Numbered from the stretch's first letter, positions 8,206 to 17,445 are shown. The stretch is DNA of 64,000 nucleotides from Sphingomonadales bacterium UBA6157 (GCA_002423025.1 DIUN01000015.1:124001-188000); one strand, 5' to 3'. Notes: generated from the sequence alone by a model not told the origin. A program made the numbers and translations.

Positions 8206-9234
8206 ATGCACAATATCAGCCGCGAAGACCCTGGATTCTACAACCTGCTGGCGCTGAACCGCAGCCGGCTCGATGCCCCGGCGCCCATCGGCGGGCTGGT
8301 GGGCGCGCTGATGAGCCACGATCCCCGCAGCGGCGCTTCCACCTGGGTGGTGGAGATTCCGGCCGGCTGGCGGGCGCGCACCGATGCCGCGCTCGGCTCG
8401 CTGGAGTTCTTCCTTTGGAGCGGCTCGCTGTCCCTTGATGATGGCAGCACTGAGCACCAGGAAGTCGGCGGCTCGGGCTATATCCATGTGCCGCAGCTGT
8501 GCGGCGGTGGCGAACTGTTCTCGCGCAAGGGCGCGCTGGCGCTGGCGCTGTGGAACCCGAACCTGCCGTGCTTCCCCTACCCCTACACCCGCAACCGCAC
8601 CATCAAGCCGCACGCCGAGACCTGGGTGAACAGCGTGCCCGGCGGCCATGGCGTGATGCACAAGTCCCTCCGCAAGCCCGATCCGGTCCCGCACCCCACC
8701 GATGAGGGCTTTGATGGCGGGCCGGGCGGCTACTTCCGCTTCCAGTATATCGAGCCGGGCATGGTGGCGCCCAAGGAGCATGTGCACCATGAGTGCTTCG
8801 AGGAGATCATCCTGCTGCAGGGGGATTGCTTCCTGCTCAACGAAGGCCAGATGGGCATCGGCAGCGTGGTGGTGCACCCGCAGGAATTCTACCATGCGCC
8901 CTTCGCTTCGCGCAGTGGCGCACTGATCCTCGTCCACACCGATGCGCCGATGGGCTACCCATGGCCACCGCGCGATTACCCGGAGGTGGAGAAGATCGTC
9001 GGCGCCTATCTCGATGATGCGCGCTGGGATGTGCCGACCCAGCATGTCGATTGGCCCGACCATCCGCTCAAGGCGATCCAGGAAGAATCTGCCGCCTACC
9101 AATCCTGGCGCAAGGAGGGGGACAGCAACCTGTGGGGCGATGGCGAAAGCGGCCTGCAGATTCCCTATCGCCCCGGCGGGCGCGGCACGGCCTCCAAGTT
9201 CCGCGGCAGCTGGAAGCGCTGCGGCTGCGAGTGA
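8206..9234 (+). CDS. Cupin-domain protein (two-barrel size)
   Basis: 342 residues from ATG 8206, with GGGAGAG upstream. The C-terminal barrel is a clear cupin: residues PKEHVHHECFEEIILLQGDC give the first motif with His-x-His-His and Glu, and HPQEFYHAPFASRSGALILV gives the second with its His. The N-terminal half (WVVEIPAGWRARTDAALGSL to SGYIHVPQLCGGGE, written here in parts) resembles a degenerate second barrel. Size and arrangement fit bicupins that bind a metal and act as dioxygenases or isomerases. It is the last gene of the operon and is followed by a convergent SDR gene. Confidence 0.75.
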   Translation: MHNISREDPGFYNLLALNRSRLDAPAPIGGLVGALMSHDPRSGASTWVVEIPAGWRARTDAALGSLEFFLWSGSLSLDDGSTEHQEVGGSGYIHVPQLCGGGELFSRKGALALALWNPNLPCFPYPYTRNRTIKPHAETWVNSVPGGHGVMHKSLRKPDPVPHPTDEGFDGGPGGYFRFQYIEPGMVAPKEHVHHECFEEIILLQGDCFLLNEGQMGIGSVVVHPQEFYHAPFASRSGALILVHTDAPMGYPWPPRDYPEVEKIVGAYLDDARWDVPTQHVDWPDHPLKAIQEESAAYQSWRKEGDSNLWGDGESGLQIPYRPGGRGTASKFRGSWKRCGCE

Positions 9235-9239
9235 GGCGG

Positions 9240-9259
9240 GTGGGGCCCTAGAGCCCCAC
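9240..9259. terminator. Hairpin between convergent genes
   Basis: Perfect 7-bp stem GTGGGGC / GCCCCAC with a 6-base loop, placed just past the cupin stop and running over the last codons of the SDR gene. It lacks a T-run on either side, so it may only slow polymerase or protect the mRNA ends. Confidence 0.35.
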
Positions 9260-10012
9260 CGTCAGCCCGCCATCGACAACGAGCGTCTGCCCGGTGAGGT
9301 AGCTGGCCTTCTCGGAGACCAGGAAGGCCAGCACCTCGGCGATCTCGGATGCCTCGCCGATCCGCCCGAGCGGCACGCCCGGCGCGGCGGCAGCCAGCCC
9401 TTCCGGCCCCATGGAATTTTCCACGGACAGCGCCTGCGCCGTGCGGATCAGGCCGGGCGCAACGCCGTTCACCCGCACATTGTGCTTGGCAAGCTCGCAC
9501 GCCGCGGCCTTCACCAGCCCGGTGATGCCGGCCTTGGCGGCTGAGTAATGCCAATGGTCGTCCCAGCCGACGACCGCGCCGGCGATGGAGGAGACACAGG
9601 CGATGGCGCCCTGCCGCCGCGCGCTCATTGCCGGCGCAGCGGCGCGGATGAGGCGGAACTGCCCCTTGAGATCGATATCGAACACCTCGTCCCACTTTTC
9701 ATCGGTGAGGATTTCATAGCCGGCGCGCGGCGCGATGCCGGCGTTGACGACAAGCGCCGAAAGCGCGCCGAAGCGGGCGTTGGCGGCGGCGACCACAGCG
9801 GTGCAGGCGGCCGTGTCCGTCACGTCCAGCCGCGCGAACTCGGCGTTGCCGCCAGCGCTGCGGATGGCGGCGGCCACAGCCTCGCCCTCGGGAGCCAGCA
9901 CATCGGTGACGAACACATGATAGCCCTCCCGGCCCAGCACAAGCGCCGTCGCAGCGCCGATTCCGATGCCGCCACCCGTTACCAGTGCCGCTTTTGTCGC
10001 AGCTGTCGTCAT
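9248..10012 (-). CDS. Short-chain dehydrogenase/reductase (SDR)
   Basis: 254 residues, typical for a classical SDR. The N-terminal NAD(P)-binding motif is TGGGIGIG at about residues 12-19, followed by the NAG motif (VVNAGIAP) and the catalytic region with Ser in VSSIAGAV and Tyr-x-x-x-Lys in HYSAAKAG. The C-terminus ends with GQTLVVDGGLTVGL, the usual SDR tail. An acidic residue at the end of strand 2 (VTDVLA) favours NAD over NADP. It oxidises or reduces an alcohol/ketone, possibly an intermediate of the convergent catabolic operon, although it lies on the opposite strand with its own upstream region. Confidence 0.92.
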   Translation of the reverse strand: MTTAATKAALVTGGGIGIGAATALVLGREGYHVFVTDVLAPEGEAVAAAIRSAGGNAEFARLDVTDTAACTAVVAAANARFGALSALVVNAGIAPRAGYEILTDEKWDEVFDIDLKGQFRLIRAAAPAMSARRQGAIACVSSIAGAVVGWDDHWHYSAAKAGITGLVKAAACELAKHNVRVNGVAPGLIRTAQALSVENSMGPEGLAAAAPGVPLGRIGEASEIAEVLAFLVSEKASYLTGQTLVVDGGLTVGL

Positions 10013-10137
10013 GGGCCAAAAATCTCCGAATAGCGTTTGCGATCAAGGACTAATCTTGCCAGATTGCACGCGCTGCGCAAGCCTCCCACGCTAATTGTTA
10101 AGTATGCAAAGCCTTGACGCGTTGTGGGAGGAAGCGC

Positions 10138-10629
10138 ATGGAAGTATCTGGAATTCAACGCGTGTTTGGCTGGGGGGAGTCGATCATCATGCCACCATTG
10201 GCCCGATGGCTCGGCTATGCCGGCCTGCTGCCACAAGCCTTTGCCGTGGGCTGGCTGGCCGTGGCTCCCAAGATGGTTGCCATCAACCTGCCGCTGCTGC
10301 TCGTGCATGGCTATGCGGCGCTGATCTTCAGCTTTCTGGGTGGCCTCTGGTGGGGCCTTGGCGCGGCAGCACGCGATCGCGCACCGGCCTGGGTGTGGGT
10401 GGTGGCGGTGGTGCCATCGCTGGTCGGGCTCGGCTCGATGGCGCTCATGGTGATGACCGGCATGAACATGCTGGCACTGGCCCTGCTGGGCATCGGGCTG
10501 GTGGCGGCGCTGCTGGTTGACCGGGAGCTGGTGGCGCTGGACCTGGCGCCCGCCTCATGGATGGACCTGCGCACACCGCTGTCGCTCGGGCTGGGCGGGC
10601 TGACGCTGGTGGCCGCCGCGCTCTCGTAG
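10138..10629 (+). CDS. DUF3429-type integral membrane protein
   Basis: 163 residues. ATG 10138 is chosen because a strong GGGAGGAAG site lies about 4-5 bases upstream; ATG 10189 is an alternative that would remove 17 residues. About five hydrophobic segments are visible, for example WLGYAGLLPQAFAVGWLAV, LLLVHGYAALIFSFLGGLWW and ALALLGIGLVAALLV. The motif HGYAALIFSFLGGLWWG is characteristic of DUF3429 proteins, which have no assigned function. It sits alone between a divergent SDR gene and a convergent cyclophilin gene. It acts in the inner membrane. Confidence 0.75.
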   Translation: MEVSGIQRVFGWGESIIMPPLARWLGYAGLLPQAFAVGWLAVAPKMVAINLPLLLVHGYAALIFSFLGGLWWGLGAAARDRAPAWVWVVAVVPSLVGLGSMALMVMTGMNMLALALLGIGLVAALLVDRELVALDLAPASWMDLRTPLSLGLGGLTLVAAALS

Positions 10630-10631
10630 CG

Positions 10632-11300
10632 CTATTTCGGCGCGCGGCGGGCGGTGATGATCCGCACCGGCGCCTCGATCATCTGGCCCTTCATGGCGCC
10701 CTCGCCCTTGGTGGCGGAAACCGGCGCCAGCTGGATGGCCTTGACCACGTCCATGCCGGCCATAACGCTGCCGAAAGCGGCAAAGCCGAGGTTGTCCCCC
10801 GGCGCACCTGGCTTGGCATCCAGTGACGACAAGTCCCCGATTATGATGAAGAAATCCCCCGCGGCCGTGCCCGGTGCGCCGCGCGCCATCGAGATGACGC
10901 CGTTGGTGTTGGAGAGCCCCGTAAGGGTGGTCGGCTCATGCTTGACGGGCGGCAGCGAGCGCGCCGAGGCGCCGGCGACACCGCCCTGGATGAGGCCATA
11001 TTCGTTGTTCGGCCCCATCGCCATGGCGCGGTAGAAATTGGTGCCATCTAGCTTTTTCTGATCGATGTAGCGCAGGAAATTGGCGCTGGTCAGCGGCGCG
11101 CGCTGCGTCTCCAGAGCCAGGGTGATCGGCCCGAGGCTGGTGGTGAGCACCACCTTCACGGTGGTGAAAACCGGGGGTTTCGGGGCTTCAGCGGGCACCG
11201 GTTCGGAAGAGGCCGGGAGCGGGGCCGGAACCTCCTGGGCGGCGAGCGGCGCCGCAGCGGCGAGCAGCAGGGCAAAAGCGGAGGCGAGCAAGCGGATCAT
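10632..11300 (-). CDS. Peptidyl-prolyl cis-trans isomerase, cyclophilin type, exported
   Basis: 222 residues with an N-terminal signal peptide (MIRLLASAFALLLAAAAPLA, cleavage expected after AQ near residue 22), then a short Pro/Glu-rich linker. The cyclophilin domain runs from about residue 45: KVVLTTSLGPITLALETQRA, ANFLRYIDQKKLDGTNFYRA, QGGVAG and GVISMARGAPGTAAGDFFII. The family's Phe-x-Phe-x-x-x region is FFIIIGD. It catalyses prolyl isomerisation during folding of periplasmic or outer-membrane proteins. It stops two bases from the convergent DUF3429 gene. Confidence 0.92.
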   Translation of the reverse strand: MIRLLASAFALLLAAAAPLAAQEVPAPLPASSEPVPAEAPKPPVFTTVKVVLTTSLGPITLALETQRAPLTSANFLRYIDQKKLDGTNFYRAMAMGPNNEYGLIQGGVAGASARSLPPVKHEPTTLTGLSNTNGVISMARGAPGTAAGDFFIIIGDLSSLDAKPGAPGDNLGFAAFGSVMAGMDVVKAIQLAPVSATKGEGAMKGQMIEAPVRIITARRAPK

Positions 11301-11420
11301 GACGCCAGCTTAGCGCAAAAGCGCTGGACAGCCATGGCGCAAATCCACCATGAATTGCCGAGGGGGAGACACGGACGTGCCAGCCGAAGCGCGATGCCAG
11401 ATGCGGCGAGGCCGCGGCGC

Positions 11421-13457
11421 ATGAACCCCGCATTCAAGCCGGTGCAGCGCTTCCTGCAGAATGTCGGGCTGGCCCGGCTGCTCGTCACCATCATCTTCCT
11501 GGGCGTCGCCATCTTCATCGCCCGCTACAGCTGGCAGATGCCGGTTCTGGTTGAGACCGAGCGCGGGCTTTACGACGTGCGCAGCTACCTCTCCTCGCCT
11601 GTGGTGGCGCAGGATGATCGCATCGTCATCATCGTCTTCACCGAGGAAACGCTGGCCGCCACCGGCAAGCGCTCGCCGCTCGATCGCAAGCTGCTGGCGC
11701 AGGCGCTGACCAACATCGATGCCATGCAGCCCCGCGCCATCGGCATCGATATTCTCATCGACCAGGCCCAGCCCGATGATGAAGCGCTGGTCACCGCCTT
11801 TCGCCAGATGAAGACGCCCACCCGCCTCGCCACCGTGGCCGAAAACGAGGTCGTCCCCACCCTGCCGCCGTGGCAGGACAAGTTCCTGCGCAGCTTCCAG
11901 GCGCGCATCGCCTCGGCCAGTGTTGGCGGCGGCGATGTGCGGGTGGATGTGGATGCGGACAATGTCATCCGTCGCTTTCCCGCCCAGCTGCCCGGTGCCA
12001 AGCCGCTGCTGATGGACCTGATGGCGGCGGACGGAAAATGGGGCGGCACCCCGATGCGGGACTATGCCGGCGGCATCGGCTTCCGCCGCCCGCAGGACAA
12101 TGAGCACCCGGTGTTCACCACCCTGCCCATCGACCTGTTTGCCGATCCGGCGATGGCCGCCGCCATGGCGCCGCTGGTCAAGGGCCGTTTCGTGCTGATC
12201 GGCGCCGAGCTTTCGATGGTCGATCAGTTCATGACGCCGCTCACCCGCGTGACGAGCGACACCACGGCGGGCGTGGAAATCCACGGCCACCTGCTCGCCC
12301 AGCGGCTCGATGGCCGGCGGCTGGCAATCCTGCCGGATTGGGCCATCGGCGCCTTCGCGCTGCTTGTCATCGCCGCCGGTGCGCTCACCAGCATCTCGCC
12401 GCTGGCGGCGGGCACCACCGCCGTGATCGGCGCCGGCGAGATCATCGCGCTGATCGGCCTGCCGTTCCTGCTCCAGCGCAACGGCATCGACACCACCGGG
12501 CTGCCGGCCGGCGGCTGGGTGATCGGCTTCATCATCGCCTATGCCGCCACCGCCACCTCGGCGCGCTCCATCGGCGTGGAGCAGCGCCAGTTCGCCCAGA
12601 GCGCGCTCGGCAAATATCTGCCGCCCGATATCGCCCAGCAGATCATCCGCGAGCCTGAGAAGCTGGCGCTGCACGGCGAGAAGCGCCAGATCTATGCGCT
12701 GTTCACCGATATCGAGGGCTTCACCTCGCTCAGTGACAGCGTGACGGCCGAGCAGCTCGGCACGCTGCTCAACGATTATCTCGACGACATGAGCCGCACG
12801 ATCCTCAAATATGGCGGCACCATCGACAAGTTCGTCGGCGATGCCGTGATCGCCTTCTGGGGCGCGCCGGTCTCGCGGCCGGACGATGCTGACCGGGCGC
12901 TCGCCGCTGCCCGCGCCATCCAGGTGCTGAGCGCCAAGGCCATGGCCCGCACCGCCGCGCTGCGGGAAAAGGCGCTGGTGGCCGCCGGAGCCGACGCTGC
13001 GCCGCCGCCCGTGCCGGCCATCGGCCGCACCCGCGTCGGCGTGCATCGCGGCCCGGCGGTGGTCGGCAATTTCGGCGGGCATGACCGGATCCAGTACACC
13101 GCGCTCGGCGATGCGATGAACTGCGCCGCCCGCCTCGAATCCGCCAACAAGAAGCTTGGCAGCTACACGCTCGTCAGCATCGATGCGCTGGCCGCCATCG
13201 CGGACCCGGCCTGCCGCTGCCTTGGCCGCATCACCCTGCGCGGCCGGGGTGACCCGATTGAAGTCTATGAGCCGATTGGCGATTCCGCCGCGGCCAGGGA
13301 ACACAACGCGCTCTGGCAACGATATGAAGCTGGCGACGTATCTGCGCTCGAGGCGTTCAAATCATTGGCCGCCCGCGCACCGGATGATATGGTTCTGGCA
13401 CGCTTTATCAGCCGGATCGAAACGATCGGACCAGGAGGCAGTTATGTTGTCGGTTAG
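11421..13457 (+). CDS. CHASE2-domain adenylate cyclase (class III)
   Basis: 678 residues from ATG 11421 (ATGs at 11394 and 11334 are in frame; none has a strong ribosome-binding site, so the start is uncertain). An N-terminal membrane helix (LLVTIIFLGVAIFIARY) is followed by a periplasmic CHASE2 sensor domain (about residues 45-290), then three membrane helices (about 300-385). The cyclase domain starts with YALFTDIEGFTSL, holding the first metal-binding Asp, and KFVGDAVIAFWGAP, holding the second Asp and the adenine-selecting Lys. ALGDAMNCAARLE supplies the selecting Asp and the transition-state Asn and Arg. All residues needed for cAMP synthesis are present. It overlaps the next gene by 14 bases. 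Confidence 0.92.
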   Translation: MNPAFKPVQRFLQNVGLARLLVTIIFLGVAIFIARYSWQMPVLVETERGLYDVRSYLSSPVVAQDDRIVIIVFTEETLAATGKRSPLDRKLLAQALTNIDAMQPRAIGIDILIDQAQPDDEALVTAFRQMKTPTRLATVAENEVVPTLPPWQDKFLRSFQARIASASVGGGDVRVDVDADNVIRRFPAQLPGAKPLLMDLMAADGKWGGTPMRDYAGGIGFRRPQDNEHPVFTTLPIDLFADPAMAAAMAPLVKGRFVLIGAELSMVDQFMTPLTRVTSDTTAGVEIHGHLLAQRLDGRRLAILPDWAIGAFALLVIAAGALTSISPLAAGTTAVIGAGEIIALIGLPFLLQRNGIDTTGLPAGGWVIGFIIAYAATATSARSIGVEQRQFAQSALGKYLPPDIAQQIIREPEKLALHGEKRQIYALFTDIEGFTSLSDSVTAEQLGTLLNDYLDDMSRTILKYGGTIDKFVGDAVIAFWGAPVSRPDDADRALAAARAIQVLSAKAMARTAALREKALVAAGADAAPPPVPAIGRTRVGVHRGPAVVGNFGGHDRIQYTALGDAMNCAARLESANKKLGSYTLVSIDALAAIADPACRCLGRITLRGRGDPIEVYEPIGDSAAAREHNALWQRYEAGDVSALEAFKSLAARAPDDMVLARFISRIETIGPGGSYVVG

Positions 13458-14184
13458 CACGCTCAGGGCCTCGCGGCTCATCACCGCCCTTGCCACGGCC
13501 ACACTGCTGGCCAGCGCGGCAAATGCGGCGCTGGTGGTGCGCTCGGTGGGCAATGGCGTCGGCGCCTTTCCTGTCGGCAAGACAGTGGTGGCCGGCACCC
13601 CGATCACGCTGACGCCGGGGGACATGCTTACCCTGCTCGATGGCGCGACCACCCGCACCTTCCGTGGCCCCGGCACCTTTGACCTTGGCCGCGCCGCTGC
13701 GCAGACGACGACGCTGGCCGCCGCCGCCACGGCGCTCGATTCCCGCGCTGCCGTGCGCAAGCCGCGCCTCGGAACGGTGCGCGGCGTGCCCGCCATCGCC
13801 GGCCCGAGCCTGTGGGACGTGGAGCTGGATGCCGCCAATGCTGGGCCGCAATGCGTGGTGGACCCCGCCAACGTCACGCTGCGCCGCGCCATGACGACGA
13901 CGAGCCGCACCATCACCATCGCCGCTGGCACCGGCAAGCCGGCCAGCGTGACGATGACGATGGGCGCTGCCACGGCGAAATGGCCCAAGGCGCTGCCCGC
14001 CATGGGCAGCTTCACCCTCACCGACAGTGCCGCCGGCAAGCGCAGCATCACCTTCACCAAGGTGCCGGCGCCGACAGGCGATGCCGCGACCGACGCCGAA
14101 GCACTGATCAAGGCGGGCTGCACGCAGCAGCTGGAGCGCTTTGTGAAGGGGCTGGAGACGGGCAAGGCCGCCGGCGACGATTGA
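13444..14184 (+). CDS. Exported hypothetical protein, possibly FecR-like
   Basis: 246 residues; ATG 13444 lies inside the last codons of the cyclase gene and is preceded by AGGAGG, so the two are translationally coupled. A signal peptide covers residues 1-28 (ITALATATLLASAANA, cleaved before ALVV). The first 70 mature residues (FPVGKTVVAGTPITLTPGD, LLDGATTRTFRGPGTFDL) resemble the beta repeats of FecR-type periplasmic domains, which are often encoded beside CHASE2 proteins; this match is by eye. The rest is Ala/Thr rich, with Cys pair at CVVD and GCTQ that could form a disulfide. It may feed a periplasmic signal to the CHASE2 sensor; that is inference. Confidence 0.7.
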   Translation: MLSVSTLRASRLITALATATLLASAANAALVVRSVGNGVGAFPVGKTVVAGTPITLTPGDMLTLLDGATTRTFRGPGTFDLGRAAAQTTTLAAAATALDSRAAVRKPRLGTVRGVPAIAGPSLWDVELDAANAGPQCVVDPANVTLRRAMTTTSRTITIAAGTGKPASVTMTMGAATAKWPKALPAMGSFTLTDSAAGKRSITFTKVPAPTGDAATDAEALIKAGCTQQLERFVKGLETGKAAGDD

Positions 14185-14210
14185 GGCGCTTCTTGCGCGG
14201 TATTTCGAGG

Positions 14211-14241
14211 GGGCTGCGGGGGAGACTTCGCAGCCCTTTTT
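14211..14241 (+). terminator. Rho-independent terminator after the cyclase operon
   Basis: 8-bp perfect stem GGGCTGCG / CGCAGCCC with a 10-base loop, followed at once by TTTTT (14237-14241). It lies 27 bases after the stop of the exported protein. Confidence 0.85.
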
Positions 14242-14357
14242 CGTGGGCGCACCAGGCTTCCCCTCGCGGCGGGCGAGAGACGCCAGAGGCTCCCGTGGGG
14301 GCTCGGCATATTCGGATAACGTGTGAACCCCCACCCCGCTCGGCTGGTGCCGAGTCG

Positions 14358-14378
14358 CCCTCCCCGCAAGGGGGAGGG
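14358..14378. repeat. Short palindromic hairpin, REP-like
   Basis: CCCTCCCC-GCAA-GGGGGAGGG forms a tight G:C stem with a GCAA tetraloop in the gap between two convergent operons. Elements of this shape are common intergenic repeats in sphingomonad genomes. It could also end transcription from the CHAT gene side, which stops at 14392. Only one copy is seen in this window. Confidence 0.5.
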
Positions 14379-14391
14379 AGGCAGACCCGGC

Positions 14392-17300
14392 TTATTGCAG
14401 CGGCCGCGCGCCATCCCCGACGATGGCGAAGGCCGACCAGTAATAGGGATGCGAGGTGTCCGCGGCGTCCATCAGTTCGGCGCTGGCCCGGCGCATCGCC
14501 TCACCTACGCCGACTCCGGCTTCGGTTTTGAACAGCCCAGTGACCAGCCGCTCGGTGGCACCATAATCATCCGGCACCGGCCAATGGCTGGCAACGACAG
14601 TGCGCGAGCCGGCCCCGACAAAGGCCCGCACCAGGCCATCCAGCGCAAAGTTGCCGCCGGTGCTGATGCCCGCCTCGCGCGTGGCGGAGACGGTCGCCAT
14701 GCCGGCCGTGTCGCAGGCCGAGAGGATTACGGTTTCGGCATCGAGCCGCAGGTCGAAAATCTCCTTGAAGGTCAGCAGGCCATCCGAGCCGACCGCACCG
14801 AAGGAGGTCAGCAGCGCCGGCTGGGCGCTGCACTGCGGCGCCGGCGCGGTGACCAGGCCGTGGGTGGCGAAGTGCAGGATGCGATACTGGTTGAGATCGC
14901 TGCGCGTCGCGAGGCTGCTGTCCGTGAAGTCACTCTCCGTGACGATCTGGTTGCCATTGCCGTCCCGGAGGGCCGTGGCGGCAAACTGCAGCTCATTGGC
15001 CGAGATTGGGTTGGCCCAGGCAGCAAGCGGCCACTCGCAGGCCTCGCGCGGGATGGCGGTGATGTTGGCCGGCGGCGCCGCATTCTGGCCAAGGCCGAGA
15101 TAGGTGCGGGTGGCGGACGAATGGGCGATGCCGCGCAGATCGACAAACGAGCGCGGGCTAACGGCGGTGGTGACCATCCGTGAGCGGCCAAGCCAGGAGA
15201 TGCCGCGCATGTCATAGGCATCGGCGGTCACGTCCGCGACGCGGGCGAGAAACTCCGGCAGCCCGGCATCATCGGCGATGAGCAGGTTGATCGGCAATTG
15301 CAGCAGCGCGCCATCCGGCTCGAACACCAGGTGGCTGACTTGCGGCATCGCCGCCTCGACGCCGCCGAACAGCGCCTTGTAAAGCGTGCGCGCCGTGCCG
15401 GCATCAAAGGGATAGGTCGCGGTCTGGCCGTTCTCGATGCGCACGATGCTGTCCCGCAGCGTCGTCACCATCGTCTCCAGCTGCGGCACATCGGCCTCCA
15501 CCTTCACGATGCGCGCGGCATCGGGCTGGATGAACAGGCCATAGGCAGCGCTATCGACCAGCGCGAGCTTGTAATAGGCCTCGCCGGGCTTGAGCTTGGC
15601 CTGCAGCTCCTGGAGCTTGAGCGTTTCAGCCGCCACGACGCGATAGCGTGGGAAGGCCGCCAGCTTGGCGAGCAGCTGGGTCTGTTGCACGGCGAGCATC
15701 TGGCGGCGCTCGGTAGCGTCTTCCAGCGCCGTGCGATCATCACTGGAAAGCTCGGTCTGTGCGGTAAGGCGGGCGATATCGGTTTCGGCCCGGATGATCT
15801 CGCGGCTGACGGTGCGCGATTCGCGGAACAGCCCGGCGGCTTCATCGCTGCCGCCGGAAAGCTCGCGCGCCAGCATCGCCTGCGTCTGCGCCACGCCGGG
15901 GCGGACCAGCGTCTGCGAGGCATCGAAGAACGCCTCGACATCGGCGGGGCCACCGCGCGCTGCCAGCAGCGCGAAATAGGGCGCGATGAGCGGGCGGATA
16001 GCCTGGGCGCCGCCCGGCGTATCGGGCGTGGCACGGATGACGTCGCCATAGGCCGCCAGTGCCGCCGTGTCCTGCCCCTGCCGGGCCAGCAGCGCCGCGA
16101 GCCGGGCGCGGGCTGAGAGCAGCACGGCGGAGCTCGGGTAATCCGTGGCGAGCAGGCGCGTTGCCTCCTCGAGGTTGGCGCGGGCGCCGGCGGCGTTGCC
16201 GGCTGCTTCATCGAGCAGCGAAAGCTCGGTGAGGCTGGCGGCGTTGAGCCAGGTCATGCTGCGGACGCGGCCACCACGGATGGCGGTGATCGCGGCGGTG
16301 GCATCGGCCAGTGCGGCGCGGGCCTCGGGCGCTCGGCCGGTGGCGCGATAGGCGACGCCGCGCAGATAGAGCGTCTGCGCATCGAGGATGGCGATGCGCT
16401 CCGGGTCCGTCAGCCGCTGCTCGCCGCCAGAGAGCCGCTCGAGGCGGCCACTGTCCGTGCTCAGGCGCTGGGCCACCGGGCGGTCGATGAAGCCCTCGGC
16501 CAGCCGGTCCAGCCGCAGGCCGGAGTTGGTGGCGGCGGAAACGGAGGTGTTGAGGATCTCCAGCGCCGCTTCGGCGCGGCCATAGTTCAGCGCATCGATG
16601 GCGCGGAAGTTGCGCAGGCGGCGCTGCTGCACCGGATCCCCGGCGTCAGGGGCTTGCGCGGCACGCTCGAACAGCGCGGCGCTTTCCACCGGGTTGCCGA
16701 GGTTGGACTGCTGGAGCCCCTGGTTGGCGAGATATTCAGCGGTGCGGTCAAAGCCGGTGGAGCCGGTGCGGGCGCGCTCGACGAGTGTTTCAAAGAACAC
16801 CGAGGCCTCGGCAAAGCTGCCGGCGTTGTTGCGGACATAGCCTTCCGCCAGCGCCTGCTCGGGATCGAGCGTGCCGGCCTGCACACGGGCAAGGGCTGTC
16901 GGGTCCCCGCCGCCAGTGCTGGTGACGGCAAGTGCGCCGGGCAGCGCCCTGTCTGCCACCAGGCTTTGCAGGCCCAGCGCCAGCGCCTGCTCATAGCCGG
17001 CAAAGCCTTCGGCAATGTAGAGCGTGCCGCCGCGATCAAGGCTGAACACCATCTGCGGGACGCTGTTTTCCGGTGCGGCGCAGGCGCGGCGCTGCACGCC
17101 GGCGAGCGTGCCGAGCGTGACGCTTTCCGGCGCGGCGCAGACCCCGCCGCCACCGCGCCCGGACAATTTGGCGCTGGCCGCGGCGCCGGTGCCGGAGCGT
17201 AGGGCATAGAGCTTGCCCACCGAGGTTGCCGCATCCCGGCAGACGATGGCGTAGCCGCGATCGAACATCGAGGTGAGCAGCGGATCAACCGATTGCGCCT

Positions 17301-17445
17301 GCGCCGTGCATAGCACGCCGGAGTTGCCGATGCGGAAGCTGTCCTGCCCCTTGAGGCGCTGCACGGCGGCAGCGGCTGGCATGGCCGAGGCCAGCACAAC
17401 TGCCGCGCCGAGCAGCAGCCGGGAAACCATGTGGCGCGACGTCAT
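14392..17445 (-). CDS. Exported TPR-CHAT domain protease
   Basis: 1017 residues; the start overlaps the stop of the giant exoprotein gene by 4 bases (ATGA). A signal peptide covers about residues 1-27 (LLLGAAVVLASAMPAAAA). Residues of roughly 190-560 are helical and TPR-like (VRNNAGSFAEASVFFETLVE, QGLQQSNLGNPVESAALFER). The CHAT caspase-like domain fills the C-terminal third, with catalytic His862 in ILHFATHGLV and Cys911 in VILSACDTAG, and the family's SHWPVPD after it. Both catalytic residues are intact. Most known CHAT proteases are cytosolic; this one should act in the periplasm or at the cell surface. Its natural substrate may be the TpsA exoprotein encoded just upstream, which is inference from coupling. 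Confidence 0.9.
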   Translation of the reverse strand: MTSRHMVSRLLLGAAVVLASAMPAAAAVQRLKGQDSFRIGNSGVLCTAQAQSVDPLLTSMFDRGYAIVCRDAATSVGKLYALRSGTGAAASAKLSGRGGGGVCAAPESVTLGTLAGVQRRACAAPENSVPQMVFSLDRGGTLYIAEGFAGYEQALALGLQSLVADRALPGALAVTSTGGGDPTALARVQAGTLDPEQALAEGYVRNNAGSFAEASVFFETLVERARTGSTGFDRTAEYLANQGLQQSNLGNPVESAALFERAAQAPDAGDPVQQRRLRNFRAIDALNYGRAEAALEILNTSVSAATNSGLRLDRLAEGFIDRPVAQRLSTDSGRLERLSGGEQRLTDPERIAILDAQTLYLRGVAYRATGRAPEARAALADATAAITAIRGGRVRSMTWLNAASLTELSLLDEAAGNAAGARANLEEATRLLATDYPSSAVLLSARARLAALLARQGQDTAALAAYGDVIRATPDTPGGAQAIRPLIAPYFALLAARGGPADVEAFFDASQTLVRPGVAQTQAMLARELSGGSDEAAGLFRESRTVSREIIRAETDIARLTAQTELSSDDRTALEDATERRQMLAVQQTQLLAKLAAFPRYRVVAAETLKLQELQAKLKPGEAYYKLALVDSAAYGLFIQPDAARIVKVEADVPQLETMVTTLRDSIVRIENGQTATYPFDAGTARTLYKALFGGVEAAMPQVSHLVFEPDGALLQLPINLLIADDAGLPEFLARVADVTADAYDMRGISWLGRSRMVTTAVSPRSFVDLRGIAHSSATRTYLGLGQNAAPPANITAIPREACEWPLAAWANPISANELQFAATALRDGNGNQIVTESDFTDSSLATRSDLNQYRILHFATHGLVTAPAPQCSAQPALLTSFGAVGSDGLLTFKEIFDLRLDAETVILSACDTAGMATVSATREAGISTGGNFALDGLVRAFVGAGSRTVVASHWPVPDDYGATERLVTGLFKTEAGVGVGEAMRRASAELMDAADTSHPYYWSAFAIVGDGARPLQ

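Noticed and set aside
11310..13319. A 669-codon minus-strand open frame opposite the cyclase gene
   Set aside because: Composition is that of an antisense shadow; the plus-strand protein has intact CHASE2 and cyclase motifs.
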